Assembly (NCBI GenBank): GCA_007132465.1
Contig: SLOP01000009.1
Span: forward strand, 28,838 to 92,837
Direction: 5' to 3'
DNA from: Candidatus Izemoplasma sp.
GTDB taxonomy: Bacteria; Bacillota_I; Bacilli_A; Izemoplasmatales; Izemoplasmataceae
Length of the DNA: 64,000 bases
In this document: one piece after another, positions 1-8,884 of the stretch
Numbering within the stretch: the first letter of the stretch is position 1
Layout of the letters: each line of letters starts with the position of its first letter
Notes under the pieces: generated by a model
Told to the model about the DNA's origin: nothing
Database searches by the model: none
Seen by the model: the letters and a program-made list of their open reading frames with translations, nothing else
Position numbers and translations under genes: made by a program

Positions 1-29
1 TGATGTCGTGAATTATAAGGTTACTTGCT

Positions 30-57
30 TTTACTCCCAACGGATATGGTGTATAAT
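30..57 (+). promoter_or_regulatory. Probable sigma-A promoter of the endonuclease gene
   Basis: TTTACT at 30-35 and a perfect TATAAT at 52-57 are separated by 16 bases. The coding start with its GGGAG ribosome site lies 40 bases downstream. The -10 is consensus and the -35 matches four of six bases. Confidence 0.6.
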
Positions 58-96
58 CATACGTACTCATCGCATCCACATGGGAGTTGTGATCTG

Positions 97-2322
97 ATGA
101 AAAAACGGATGATGGTGCTGTTGACATTGCTGCTTACTCTTGGTGTCGTTTCGACGTTGGAAGCGACCGTGTCTTTTAGCACGGTCGATGTCACGTGGAC
201 CGCGCTGTTTGATGAACACAACGTCAATCCCGTTGAGGTAAAAACCATTAACGCGGGCCATCGCTTGCAACTGGCGTCGTCCCTCGCGTCGCTTGAAGGC
301 TATGCGTTTTCGTTTTGGGTTGTCAACGGGGTGGTGGACCCCACGCGTCGATTGGACCATGAACTTTCCATCACGCAAGACACACACCTTCAGGCTGTGT
401 TCAGTCCGGCGGATAAACACGCCGCGGTGTTTGTCGATGATGAGGGGGCGTTGCTTGATTATGCTTATCTCAGCGATGGTGACAACGCGGTCTTTACCGG
501 GGATGTGCCTGCTAAACCTGGGTATACGTTAGCTGATCCGATGTGGGACAATCCCTTGGATAGCATCCAACAAGACACGCTCTTCACCCTGCAATACGAC
601 GCCATTGACGAGGGCGACTATACCCTCGATGTGGATGCCAACATCGCCGGTGAGCCAACCGGCGTGAGTGAAGAAGGCCCTTATGAACCGAACCAACCCC
701 TTACCTTAACCGCCGAATCCGTCACAGGTTATGACTTCCTTTACTGGCAAGATATGGCCACCCTGCATGCGCTTGGCACCTCCCCTGTGCTTGAATACAC
801 CGTGCATAAAGATGCGCACGTGCGCGCCATCTATCAAGCTGAAGCCACCACCGCTTATGCCACCGGGTTTGAGTCGGCCGCCAAGTCGTCGTACGCCATG
901 GGCAGTGTGACGGTCGATGGCGAATCGTGGTTTTTCTATGAAGCGTTGATTGGCTCGCTTTCGGGTGACCGAAAAACCGGGTCGCAAAGCGTTCGGATTC
1001 GAGCAGGGGGCTTCATCCATACCGAATTTTCCGTGCAAAACCCGACGCGTTTATCGTTTGATTACGGCACTTACGGCACCGACATCGAGTTGACGTTCCA
1101 TGTTCAATTTTCCACCAACGCGCTGTCATGGCATACCTTGGACACCGTCATTTCGCCGGCGGGGTCCGGACTCCATCACTTTAGCTACGATATCGATTTG
1201 ATGACCCTGCGAGAGACGCACGGCATTGATGAAAACACCGAGATGTATTTCCGCCTTCATCACGTGACCCGGATTCCTTCCAGCGGCACGTCAAATGAAC
1301 GGTTAAACATTGACAACGTACACATAGACACGTACACTGATTTTGTAGGCTTTCCGCTGTTGGACACCGAAAGCGACGTCCTTGATTTCAGCTTTGATCG
1401 TGCGTTGTTGGCTGTGTACAGTTTGCACGACACCTGGTCGCCAGCGGGATGCGAAGCGTTGGACGCTGTGCTCGGTGCACTCACCTGTTCGGTCGATGGT
1501 GTTGTCGACACCACCACACGCGGTGTCTATACCATCACCTACACCGCCACCGACCACCACGGCACCATGGTGACGTATCAGATTGACAAAACTGTCTTAA
1601 ACGATGCGTCGCTCCTAGACATGGTGCTTGACGATTACGACGGGTATTACGCAAACCTTGAGGGACTGTTCGGCGAAGCCTTATTGTTGTCGATGCGCGC
1701 GCTGCTTTGGGATGATGTCTTAATGCCGACCTACGATGACATTCGCGATATTCTACAAATCAGTGACGAAGACCCGTCGAACCCCGACAACGTCTTGCAA
1801 ATTTATACTGGCCAAAGCGTGATTGCTGATTGGGACTCGCGTCAGTGGGACCGCGAGCACATCTGGCCAAATTCTCGCCTTGGTGTGATGCGTGCCGCCG
1901 GCACGATGCGACACGCTGGCACCGATGCGCACAACTTAAGGCCTATCAACGCAAGCATCAACATCGCCCGCGGAAACAAATACTTTGACACAAACACAAC
2001 CACCGATGGCTACTACCCAGACGATGACCACGGCAACGTTGCGCGCACCTACTTTTACCTAGCCGTCAAATACGATTGGCTGACGTTGAGTGATGCGTTG
2101 CCACCACCCGATTCAACCTACGCGGCTGACGGGGCTTATCAAGGGTATCTGAGCGTGCTCATCACCTGGCATTTCGAAGACAGTGTGAGCGCCTTTGAAC
2201 AACACCGTAACGACGTGATTTACAGTTACCAAAACAACCGCAACCCATTCATCGATTACCCGCACTTAGTTGAACTGATTTGGTTCGACCATGACAACAT
2301 CGAAGAGACACCTGAACCTTGA
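97..2322 (+). CDS. Secreted endonuclease I family nuclease with B-repeat and jelly-roll-like surface modules
   Basis: Predicted extracellular non-specific DNase, 741 residues. The start is ATG 97, preceded by GGGAG at 82-86; an in-frame ATG at 25 overlaps the promoter and is rejected. Residues 1-24 form a signal peptide. Two B-repeat-like modules (about 40-95 and 180-255) are followed by an all-beta module (about 260-430, opening GFES, with SWHTLD near its middle) and an Ig/HYR-like module (about 435-510). The C-terminal third is the endonuclease I domain, with WDREHIWPNS near residue 584 and HNLRPIN...NIARGNKYFD near 610-628. These supply the His and Asn residues typical of the EndA/NucM family. 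The all-beta module recurs in the protein encoded at 6905-8221. The downstream lipoprotein gene is co-directional and probably co-transcribed. Family assignment of the nuclease domain is firm; the substrate is inferred. Confidence 0.88.
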   Translation: MKKRMMVLLTLLLTLGVVSTLEATVSFSTVDVTWTALFDEHNVNPVEVKTINAGHRLQLASSLASLEGYAFSFWVVNGVVDPTRRLDHELSITQDTHLQAVFSPADKHAAVFVDDEGALLDYAYLSDGDNAVFTGDVPAKPGYTLADPMWDNPLDSIQQDTLFTLQYDAIDEGDYTLDVDANIAGEPTGVSEEGPYEPNQPLTLTAESVTGYDFLYWQDMATLHALGTSPVLEYTVHKDAHVRAIYQAEATTAYATGFESAAKSSYAMGSVTVDGESWFFYEALIGSLSGDRKTGSQSVRIRAGGFIHTEFSVQNPTRLSFDYGTYGTDIELTFHVQFSTNALSWHTLDTVISPAGSGLHHFSYDIDLMTLRETHGIDENTEMYFRLHHVTRIPSSGTSNERLNIDNVHIDTYTDFVGFPLLDTESDVLDFSFDRALLAVYSLHDTWSPAGCEALDAVLGALTCSVDGVVDTTTRGVYTITYTATDHHGTMVTYQIDKTVLNDASLLDMVLDDYDGYYANLEGLFGEALLLSMRALLWDDVLMPTYDDIRDILQISDEDPSNPDNVLQIYTGQSVIADWDSRQWDREHIWPNSRLGVMRAAGTMRHAGTDAHNLRPINASINIARGNKYFDTNTTTDGYYPDDDHGNVARTYFYLAVKYDWLTLSDALPPPDSTYAADGAYQGYLSVLITWHFEDSVSAFEQHRNDVIYSYQNNRNPFIDYPHLVELIWFDHDNIEETPEP

Positions 2323-2339
2323 CCACCAGGAGGATAACC

Positions 2340-3884
2340 ATGAAATTATTGATGATGCTCGCCGTTTTCGCCTTCGCTTTAGCAGGGTGCCGCAGCGGTG
2401 AAAAAGCGCAACTTGACGCCCCCCTAAACATCCGCTACCAAGACGACACCATCGCCTGGGACGCTGTCGCCGAAGCGACGCGCTACTTGGTGCGCATTGA
2501 AGGTGTTGAGACAGAGCGGGTCACAACCACAACCTACGATGTGCGTCATCTGGATGATGGCACCTACACCGTCCAAGTACGGGCACAACGCGGCGACGAT
2601 CAATCGCCTTATAGCGACCCCTTGACCTTTACGATTGAACGCGACACCGGCCTTGATTTAACGACACCTACCAACCTTCAATATGCCGATGATGACTTAA
2701 CGTGGGATGCTGTCGATGAAGCGACGACGTACGTCGTTGAGGTTGACGACGTGGAAACCGCGGTGGTTGAATCCCCAACCTACAGCGTCCTTCACCTCGA
2801 TAACGGAACCTACACCGTCCGCGTCCGGGCGCAAGCCGGCGACAGCCAATCGCCTTACAGTGATCCTTTCACGTTCACGATTGAGCGCGAGGTTAGCGTG
2901 GATCTCGACGCGCCAGAAAACCTCCGCTTCGCAGACGACATGGTGATGTGGGATGCGGTTGATGGGGCGACACAGTACGTGCTCACCATCGACGATATGA
3001 CATCGGTCGTGGTTAACAGCCCCTCATACAGCGTAGACCACCTTACAAACGGAACCTACACCGTCCGCGTCCGGGCCCAAACCGGCGATAAACAATCGCC
3101 TTACAGCGATACACTAACGTTTACCATCGATCGCGACATCGTCCCCCCCCTCAATTTGACCTTTGATGGTGACACGCTCACGTGGACCCACACTGGCGCC
3201 GACGCCTTTCACGTCTACTTGAACGATCAACTTCATGACACCGTTGCCACCACATCCATCGACCTAGCCGACGTGTTTGCGGACATCGACGCAGTGGGAT
3301 CCACCCGCATCCATGTGACCGCCCACATCGGTGATGATGCCTCAGGAGCGTCGATGACGATGATTTACCGGGTCGCCCGCTTCAGACATGACCTTGAAAG
3401 CACCGTCGATCCGCTCATTGCCTTGCGTTATGCAGCCAGCCCCATCGCGTTTACGCGAAACGGCACCGGCGCTTCCCTTTCGCACGTGATCGTCGATGGC
3501 ACCTTGCTGACACTCAATCACGATGCGCTCAACACCTTAGGCTTAGGGGAACACGAGCTTATCGTTCAAACCACGCGTGAGCGCATCCGTGTCGATCTCT
3601 CCGTGGTCGATGAAGGCAAACCCTATGTCGCTGGCGACATCAACCATTACTACCGCGACGGCGAAGACGTGGTCGTGACCATCGAGTTGTTCGACGCCGA
3701 CATCACCATCCAACTTGATGCGGAGCATTACAGTTTTGACGGTGCGGTGTTAACCGTCTCAAGCGCCTACTTTGATGGTCGCCTATCCAACACTCCTGAC
3801 GCCAGCAACCTGCTCTTTTCGTTTTATTTCGAGTATGATAATACCACCGTGTTCTCCTTTGTGAACGTCCGTGTCATCGAATAG
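2340..3884 (+). CDS. Lipoprotein with three fibronectin-type-III-like repeats
   Basis: Surface lipoprotein of 514 residues with no recognised enzymatic domain. The start is ATG 2340, seven bases after a perfect AGGAGG (2328-2333). A signal peptide ends in the lipobox LAGC, so the mature protein is anchored by Cys at about residue 17. Residues 26-271 hold three fibronectin-III-like units of exactly 82 residues, each with WDAV, GTYTV and QSPYSD motifs. A fourth divergent unit (WTHTGADAFHVYL) and a beta-rich tail follow. It starts 17 bases after the endonuclease stop and is probably translated from the same mRNA, so it may be a binding partner on the cell surface. That role is inference. Confidence 0.85.
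   Translation: MKLLMMLAVFAFALAGCRSGEKAQLDAPLNIRYQDDTIAWDAVAEATRYLVRIEGVETERVTTTTYDVRHLDDGTYTVQVRAQRGDDQSPYSDPLTFTIERDTGLDLTTPTNLQYADDDLTWDAVDEATTYVVEVDDVETAVVESPTYSVLHLDNGTYTVRVRAQAGDSQSPYSDPFTFTIEREVSVDLDAPENLRFADDMVMWDAVDGATQYVLTIDDMTSVVVNSPSYSVDHLTNGTYTVRVRAQTGDKQSPYSDTLTFTIDRDIVPPLNLTFDGDTLTWTHTGADAFHVYLNDQLHDTVATTSIDLADVFADIDAVGSTRIHVTAHIGDDASGASMTMIYRVARFRHDLESTVDPLIALRYAASPIAFTRNGTGASLSHVIVDGTLLTLNHDALNTLGLGEHELIVQTTRERIRVDLSVVDEGKPYVAGDINHYYRDGEDVVVTIELFDADITIQLDAEHYSFDGAVLTVSSAYFDGRLSNTPDASNLLFSFYFEYDNTTVFSFVNVRVIE
2415..3152 (+). repeat. Three tandem 246-bp coding repeats
   Basis: Units begin at 2415, 2661 and 2907. The landmark TACACCGTCC recurs at 2565, 2811 and 3057, an exact 246-base period (82 codons). 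Units 2 and 3 are the most similar at the nucleotide level. Confidence 0.9.
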
Positions 3885-3892
3885 GCCATTCG

Positions 3893-3919
3893 CCTCGACC
3901 CTGGGTCGAGGTTTTTTTT
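3893..3919 (+). terminator. Rho-independent terminator
   Basis: CCTCGACC pairs with GGTCGAGG and is followed by eight Ts. It sits six bases after the stop codon of the fibronectin-type lipoprotein. Confidence 0.85.
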
Positions 3920-3934
3920 GCTTACTTGTTTTTA

Positions 3935-3957
3935 TAAAAAAAGGCGCGAATGCGCCT
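3935..3957 (-). terminator. Rho-independent terminator for the VanZ operon
   Basis: On the minus strand AAGGCGC-ATTC-GCGCCTT is followed by a T run. It lies directly after the VanZ stop and faces the plus-strand terminator at 3893. Confidence 0.85.
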
Positions 3958-3967
3958 TGAAAACAGT

Positions 3968-4387
3968 CTATAGCATGCTGTGCAAAGGGGGTGTGATGTG
4001 TTGTTTCAAGGTGAACATCACGGTCGCCCCAACCACAGCGCCGGCGGTGTCAATCATCACATCCATGAGGGCTCCGACGCGACCGGGAATAAAGTGTTGG
4101 ACGGTTTCATCAAGGGTAGCGATGAGGATGGCAAGCACCACAGCATAGCACGCTGGTCGCGCGATGTGATGATGCATGAGCATATCGACGAAGAGCGCTG
4201 CCAAGACGAAATACATCGCCATGTGGGCCGCTTTGCGGACTGGCGTATGAAAAACCTCAGGGTCAAGGCCGAGGAGGTCCAACACACCGCGGCTTAGCGC
4301 GGCGGACTCGGTGCCGGTTTGCGTGGAGAAGGAAAATATGGCACCAATCCACGCAAAGGTTAGTAAGGGGCTAAGTACGTGTGCCAC
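3968..4387 (-). CDS. VanZ family membrane protein
   Basis: Small integral membrane protein of the VanZ-like family, 139 residues with about four hydrophobic segments. The family signature is visible: FSFSTQ after the first segment, then RKAAHMAMYFVLAAL, then LDETVQHFIPGRVGALMDVMIDTAG. The start is taken as GTG 4387, ten bases after AAGGAG, and it overlaps the end of the upstream phosphatase gene by 17 bases. The longer frame to 4591 would run across that gene and has no hydrophobic or conserved content there. VanZ proteins are linked to teicoplanin resistance and surface stress in Gram-positives; the precise role here is unknown. Confidence 0.85.
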   Translation of the reverse strand: MAHVLSPLLTFAWIGAIFSFSTQTGTESAALSRGVLDLLGLDPEVFHTPVRKAAHMAMYFVLAALFVDMLMHHHIARPACYAVVLAILIATLDETVQHFIPGRVGALMDVMIDTAGAVVGATVMFTLKQHITPPLHSML

Positions 4388-5078
4388 CGAAGAGTTTCTC
4401 CTTGGCGTTTTCTTTGAATATGGCTTCGGCGTAGAGCGTGCTTGTCTTTTTTTGCACACGCCGATAGGCTTTTTTAAGCATGTCACCGGGGGCGAAACGT
4501 GCACGGTGGGCATCGGTGGCCACAAAATCGATGAGTTTTTCTTTAAGCATTTTTTTCGCCAGGGTTTGTGCTTTTTTTGAGCCATGGCCAATCAGATGTG
4601 GGGCGGATACTTGCATGAGCACGCCTTGTTTATGCAGCGCTCGGATGGTGTCCATCTTAATGTAAAAGTAACGCTCTGGGTGGGCGAGGATAACCGTGTA
4701 ATCCAACAGCGATAGTTCGTAACAAACCTCTGCGATATCGGCTTGTTTCATGCCGAAATCAATCAGCACGACGCCGCTGTCGTTCAGCGAAGGTGCGTCT
4801 TTGAGCACCTGCTTGAGGTTCGGGTGGTTGTCGACTTCGGCCCCGAGGTAAAGTTCGACGTTGATGTGGTGTTGTTGGGCGGCTGTTTTTAGACGGTTCA
4901 AGGTTTTTTCTAGCTGTTGGCGGGTGTTGGCGTAGCCGCGTTTGGGCGCCACGTGTGAGGTCGCAATGACGGCACTGACGCCGGCTGCTTCGTAGTTTTT
5001 GAGCATCGTTAAGCTTTCTTCCAGGTCGACAACGCCGTCGTCAACACCGGGAAGAACGTGAGAATGGATATCAATCAT
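4371..5078 (-). CDS. CpsB/CapC-type PHP-domain tyrosine phosphatase
   Basis: Metal-dependent phosphatase of the PHP superfamily, 235 residues. The opening MIDIHSHVLPGVDDG is the diagnostic metal-binding motif of CpsB/YwqE. Further metal ligands are seen in TSHVAP, AHPERY and TDAHRA. CpsB proteins dephosphorylate tyrosine kinases that control exopolysaccharide export; no kinase or polysaccharide cluster is visible here. The start is ATG 5078, since an AGGGGGTGAGG ribosome site lies just upstream; GTG 5087 in the same frame is inside that site. The gene follows the nuclease lipoprotein by 12 bases and overlaps VanZ, so the three form one operon. Confidence 0.87.
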   Translation of the reverse strand: MIDIHSHVLPGVDDGVVDLEESLTMLKNYEAAGVSAVIATSHVAPKRGYANTRQQLEKTLNRLKTAAQQHHINVELYLGAEVDNHPNLKQVLKDAPSLNDSGVVLIDFGMKQADIAEVCYELSLLDYTVILAHPERYFYIKMDTIRALHKQGVLMQVSAPHLIGHGSKKAQTLAKKMLKEKLIDFVATDAHRARFAPGDMLKKAYRRVQKKTSTLYAEAIFKENAKEKLFGGTRT

Positions 5079-5090
5079 GGCCCTCACCCC

Positions 5091-6875
5091 CTAAGAATGC
5101 GGATAGAGATTGTTGTCGATTTCGTTGTTTTCGTAATCGTAGTAAAAGTCTGGCATTTCGCCCCAGATGCCGAGTTCGTCGGCAAAGGCGAGGTCTTCAG
5201 CGAGTTCCATCCACTCGATGAACCGCATGCCTTGATCGACCAAAATATCGGTCTCACCTGAACCAAAACGGTAACGCACGTCGCCAAGACCGTGACGAAC
5301 GACCAAGTAGTTAAGCAGCATGTAGTCATCATCGCCCGGCATCCGTACCCAAACCCATGCAAGCAGCCGTCCGTGAACGTCTAAGAAGCGGTCGCCCGGA
5401 TCGGATTGCAAGATGATGGATTCGGCTTCGACAAGTAAATGGCATACGTAGACCGTCGCTAACGCGCCGAACGGTTCTTGACGGTCACGCGGCCAGGTTT
5501 CTGGTGTGTCCATGAGGAAATAGCGGGTTGAGTTGTTGTTGGTTTCAATACGGGTAACGATCTCGGTGGGGTAGTTAAACACTGTGGTGTCCCCGTCGAT
5601 GCAGCGGTTATAGGTGACGTGATAGGCACCGCCGGTGCCCATGTAATAGTCTTGGTCAGTCATCTCATAGGCGGTGATGCCAAGCCAATCGTCGTCGAAC
5701 GCCGGCCCGTCATAAGGCAAATAGAGGTTGGGCACGTAGTACTCCGTGGCGTCGACGTCAAAGCCCATGAAGGCAGAATCAGGTTCCAACAAACGGAGCG
5801 CGCCGTCATAAATAAAGGTTGGGTTGTCCGCATCGTGCAAATACGTCACACGGATGGAAACGAGTTCGCCGCTATGATCATCAAGTTCAAGAAGGCGACT
5901 CGATCGCGTCCGCGCATCAATGGTGATGGCCGCGCCGGCCGCTTCAAGACGATACGTGCCATCAACTGCTTTTTCGATGGTGCCGGTGACGTCAAACGCC
6001 TGCCCGCTGAAGCTGGCATCGAGCGTAGCAAGGTCATCGAGTGACGCTTCGTGGATGGTGTCTTCTGGGTCTTGACGGGTGTCGATGACGGCATGTCTCT
6101 CAACGTCGATGAAGCGGAATGATTCGCCGATGGCACCATCAAGACGAACGCGATGTCCGCGGATAAAATCGGTGGTGTTTTCCAACGTGACATGCACGTA
6201 GCGGATGCCGTCATACAGCATTAATCCTGCTTCGTACACGCTGGTTACAACGCCTTCGATGATAACGCGGTCTCCCGCGTGAAAGTCGTTAAAAAGGTCG
6301 GAAAAATCGGTGTGCGCAGGAAGTGCCTGAACGACGAACGTGAAAGCGCGACTGACGCTTCTTTCATTTTCGCTTAAGGTTAACGTCAAGGTTACCTCAA
6401 CATCGTCAAGCAAGGGGCGAACCACCGTGCCGGTGGCGTCGAGGTGTGCTTCATCGCTCGAATGCCATGTGGCGTCAATTTCCTCGCCAAAAGCGATGGG
6501 CAAGGTGATGTCATCGGTGAGGGTCGTCTCGTCAAACACGACCGCATCAAGATGGTTATCGAGGGCGTCGGTGAGGGTTAAGGTGAAACTAAATGGGTGG
6601 TCGCGATACGTCCCTTCCATGGCGTACGTGCCAGGTCCGTCAAGGGCGTCGCGGACGCTTGAATCTATCATTGATGCCTGAAGCGCCACGCGTTCGGTTG
6701 AAAAATCGACGTAGGTCACATACAGGTTGATGTCTTCGTAAGCGAAATCATCGTAGGGAATGGCACGGTCGATGACGCTGATGTCGCGGATGGCGGGTTG
6801 AGGGCGTGAGGTGTCGCAAGCTGTGGTGCTTAAGGCCACAAGCAGTAACGTGAGTGCAAGTAGGAGTCGTTTCAC
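5091..6875 (-). CDS. Lipoprotein with staphylococcal-nuclease (SNase) domain and OB-like modules
   Basis: Predicted surface nuclease, 594 residues, GTG start with AAGGA upstream. The signal peptide ends in the lipobox STTAC. After an N-terminal beta module comes an atrophied-Ig-type segment (about 100-185). Two OB-like segments (about 195-320) resemble those of YhcR-type nucleases, e.g. VIIEGVVTSVYEAGLMLYDG. The SNase domain occupies about residues 395-590, with the metal-site motif DGDT at about 423 and DTPET at about 453. A positively charged active-site cluster is less obvious than in the staphylococcal enzyme, so activity should be considered likely but unproven. With the endonuclease at 97-2322 it makes two secreted nucleases within 7 kb. 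Confidence 0.83.
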   Translation of the reverse strand: MKRLLLALTLLLVALSTTACDTSRPQPAIRDISVIDRAIPYDDFAYEDINLYVTYVDFSTERVALQASMIDSSVRDALDGPGTYAMEGTYRDHPFSFTLTLTDALDNHLDAVVFDETTLTDDITLPIAFGEEIDATWHSSDEAHLDATGTVVRPLLDDVEVTLTLTLSENERSVSRAFTFVVQALPAHTDFSDLFNDFHAGDRVIIEGVVTSVYEAGLMLYDGIRYVHVTLENTTDFIRGHRVRLDGAIGESFRFIDVERHAVIDTRQDPEDTIHEASLDDLATLDASFSGQAFDVTGTIEKAVDGTYRLEAAGAAITIDARTRSSRLLELDDHSGELVSIRVTYLHDADNPTFIYDGALRLLEPDSAFMGFDVDATEYYVPNLYLPYDGPAFDDDWLGITAYEMTDQDYYMGTGGAYHVTYNRCIDGDTTVFNYPTEIVTRIETNNNSTRYFLMDTPETWPRDRQEPFGALATVYVCHLLVEAESIILQSDPGDRFLDVHGRLLAWVWVRMPGDDDYMLLNYLVVRHGLGDVRYRFGSGETDILVDQGMRFIEWMELAEDLAFADELGIWGEMPDFYYDYENNEIDNNLYPHS

Positions 6876-6904
6876 ATGAAGTCCTTCTTTCTTCTGGAGG
6901 TTTT

Positions 6905-8221
6905 TTAGTCGTGGAAATTGTCGTTAATTTGGTACACATAGAGGCGCAAGTCGTCGAGGTTGACACGCATGCCGTCCTCTAGAGGGTCGTGGAGAATGCG
7001 AATGTACAAGACATCGTCGATGTTTAGATTGAATGCCTCAAGGGTTTCTTCCAACAGCACGGTTTCATGATAGCTCAACGTGTCGTCGACAGGGATGGTT
7101 TTTACCGTGTGCCAGGCCTCACCATCATCGCTCACTTGAACGTGAATGGTGCTTGCTTCATCGTCGCCGAAGGTGCTGGCATAAAAGGCGATGCGTTCAA
7201 GTTCGCTTACCCCGAAGGCGCTTTCCACAAACCCGCCACGCAAACGCACGCTTTGGGCGTCGTGGTGTTGGTCAAGGTGACTTGAGCCAATGAGCGCCTC
7301 GTGGAGTCGCCACGTGCGGCCTTGGGTGGTGATTAGGCCGTCGGCATACGACATCTTTTCGGTGTCTTCAAAGCCTGTCTGATACACCAAGCGCGCTTCG
7401 TTGTAGACGGCGGTAAGCACCTCGGTGCCTTCGACAAGGTAGTCGAAAACGCGCGTTTCGCTCACAACGTCGCCGTTGCGATTAATCCAATGCACAAAGC
7501 CATAGCCTTCAATGTCGGGCGCTTCAAGCTCAATCGTTTCATCGCCTTCAAAGGGCACGATGTCATCGTAGGGTTCCTCATCGACGATAAAGGTGATGGC
7601 TTCATCGATGTTAGTGGTAAACAGCACGTAATAATAATCCTCGGGTGCATAGACGGCTTTAATGTGCATGTCGGTGTTGACGATAAAGGTGTAAATACGG
7701 TTGGTTGTCAAGAGCTCACCGGTGGTTTCGTCGCGATAGTGATCAAAGCGGAACCCTTCAATCTCAGGAGCGATGAGGTTAAGTTGCGTCCCTTCGGTGT
7801 AATAGAAGGGATAGGGTTGTTCAGGGGCGCGGTCGATGACGATGTCTTGATTGCTTGAAACGCTGACGTAAAACTGGCCTTCGCCTTCGTGTGGTTCATA
7901 GATGGCACGTAGTGTCATCGATTCGGTGATCACAAACCGTTCGGTCGGTTCTTCGCTGAATAGGTCGCCGTCGGTCGTTTCCCAACGCACAAAGCGATAC
8001 CCGGTAAAGACGCTGGCGGTGACCGAAACTTCGCGGTTCCGGTAGACGGTTTCAGGGCGAACGGTGAGTGTTGGTCCGTCGCCCTCATAATCACTCTCAT
8101 CCAAGTTGTGCACGAGCGACAGTTCGAGCGGTTCAGCGGGCTGGCTAAGCAATCCTACCAACAGGATGCCGACCCCCACCACCACAACCATCACGGAAAT
8201 GGTAATTAACGTGCGTTTCAT
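6905..8221 (-). CDS. Membrane-anchored B-repeat protein sharing a module with the endonuclease
   Basis: Surface protein of 438 residues with no enzymatic domain. The start is ATG 8221, which overlaps the stop of the pyroglutamyl-peptidase gene as ATGA; the longer frame reads across that gene. An uncleaved N-terminal hydrophobic helix (MKRTLITIS onward, to about residue 27) likely anchors it. Three InlB-type repeats follow (about 35-105, 110-185, 190-255), each ending in a (V/L)(R/K/T)A(I/V)Y motif. The C-terminal module (about 258-435, starting TGFEDTEKMSYA) is homologous by eye to residues 260-430 of the endonuclease at 97-2322, including EALIGS, SVR(I/L)R and W HT landmarks. Its genes' proximity suggests a common surface function. 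Confidence 0.8.
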   Translation of the reverse strand: MKRTLITISVMVVVVGVGILLVGLLSQPAEPLELSLVHNLDESDYEGDGPTLTVRPETVYRNREVSVTASVFTGYRFVRWETTDGDLFSEEPTERFVITESMTLRAIYEPHEGEGQFYVSVSSNQDIVIDRAPEQPYPFYYTEGTQLNLIAPEIEGFRFDHYRDETTGELLTTNRIYTFIVNTDMHIKAVYAPEDYYYVLFTTNIDEAITFIVDEEPYDDIVPFEGDETIELEAPDIEGYGFVHWINRNGDVVSETRVFDYLVEGTEVLTAVYNEARLVYQTGFEDTEKMSYADGLITTQGRTWRLHEALIGSSHLDQHHDAQSVRLRGGFVESAFGVSELERIAFYASTFGDDEASTIHVQVSDDGEAWHTVKTIPVDDTLSYHETVLLEETLEAFNLNIDDVLYIRILHDPLEDGMRVNLDDLRLYVYQINDNFHD

Positions 8222-8850
8222 GGTTGCCTCACCTCGTTCACAAGCGGGTTCATCACGGTATCGATAACGGTCGTGACCGCTTCGATGGTGTGTTTGCGAT
8301 CCAAGGCTGGCACTCCGGCTTGGGCTGCTGCGTCTTCTGGCAACATCGGCATGTGCACAAACCCAACGTTGGTGCGCAACCCCTGGTTTTTTACGTGATA
8401 GATGACGCGGTAAAACACATCGTTGCACACGTAAGCGCCGGCGGTGTTGGACACGATCGCGGGCACGTGTTTTTGTTTCAAGCGGGTCATGATGCGTTCG
8501 AGTGGAAGCGTCGTGAATAGCCCATCGGGTCCGCCCTCGACAATGCGGTTGAAACGTTTCGTGGTGCCGGCATTGTCGGCGATGGACGCGTCTTGGGCGT
8601 TGATGGCAATGCGTTCGATGGAAACATGAGTTCGGCCTTTGGCCAACCCCAGCATGATAATCAACCGGGGGTCGTGTTCCTCAATCAACGACAAAAGCAC
8701 TTCAAACGCATGCCCATAAACAACAGGCAACGTCACTTTAATGATCCGGGCATCGTACAAAAAATCCGGCAGTTCTGCCAGCACGCTTTCAGTAGGATTC
8801 ACTTTTTCATCATAAAACGGTTCAAACGCGCTCACAATCACAGGTCGCAT
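8218..8850 (-). CDS. pcp: Pyroglutamyl-peptidase I
   Basis: Cytosolic cysteine peptidase of family C15 that removes N-terminal pyroglutamate from peptides, 210 residues, close to the usual 200-215. The N-terminal VIVSAFEPF is the family hallmark. The catalytic Cys lies in AGAYVCNDVFY (about residue 138) and the His in GFVHMPMLPE (about 164). The start is ATG 8850 with AGGTGAT just upstream; a TTG five codons earlier would sit within that site. It leads a two-gene operon with the B-repeat membrane protein and would fit peptide scavenging. Confidence 0.92.
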   Translation of the reverse strand: MRPVIVSAFEPFYDEKVNPTESVLAELPDFLYDARIIKVTLPVVYGHAFEVLLSLIEEHDPRLIIMLGLAKGRTHVSIERIAINAQDASIADNAGTTKRFNRIVEGGPDGLFTTLPLERIMTRLKQKHVPAIVSNTAGAYVCNDVFYRVIYHVKNQGLRTNVGFVHMPMLPEDAAAQAGVPALDRKHTIEAVTTVIDTVMNPLVNEVRQP

Positions 8851-8884
8851 GGGATCACCTCGCAAGAATATCCACTAACATAGT

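Noticed and set aside
4392..4591. Long N-terminal extension of VanZ (Lys-rich)
   Set aside because: It is a shadow of the CpsB-type gene; a GTG with a good ribosome site begins the conserved part.
8222..8428. Arg/His-rich N-terminal extension of the B-repeat membrane protein
   Set aside because: Antisense-free but out-of-frame shadow of pcp; the ATGA overlap start at 8221 gives a proper membrane anchor.
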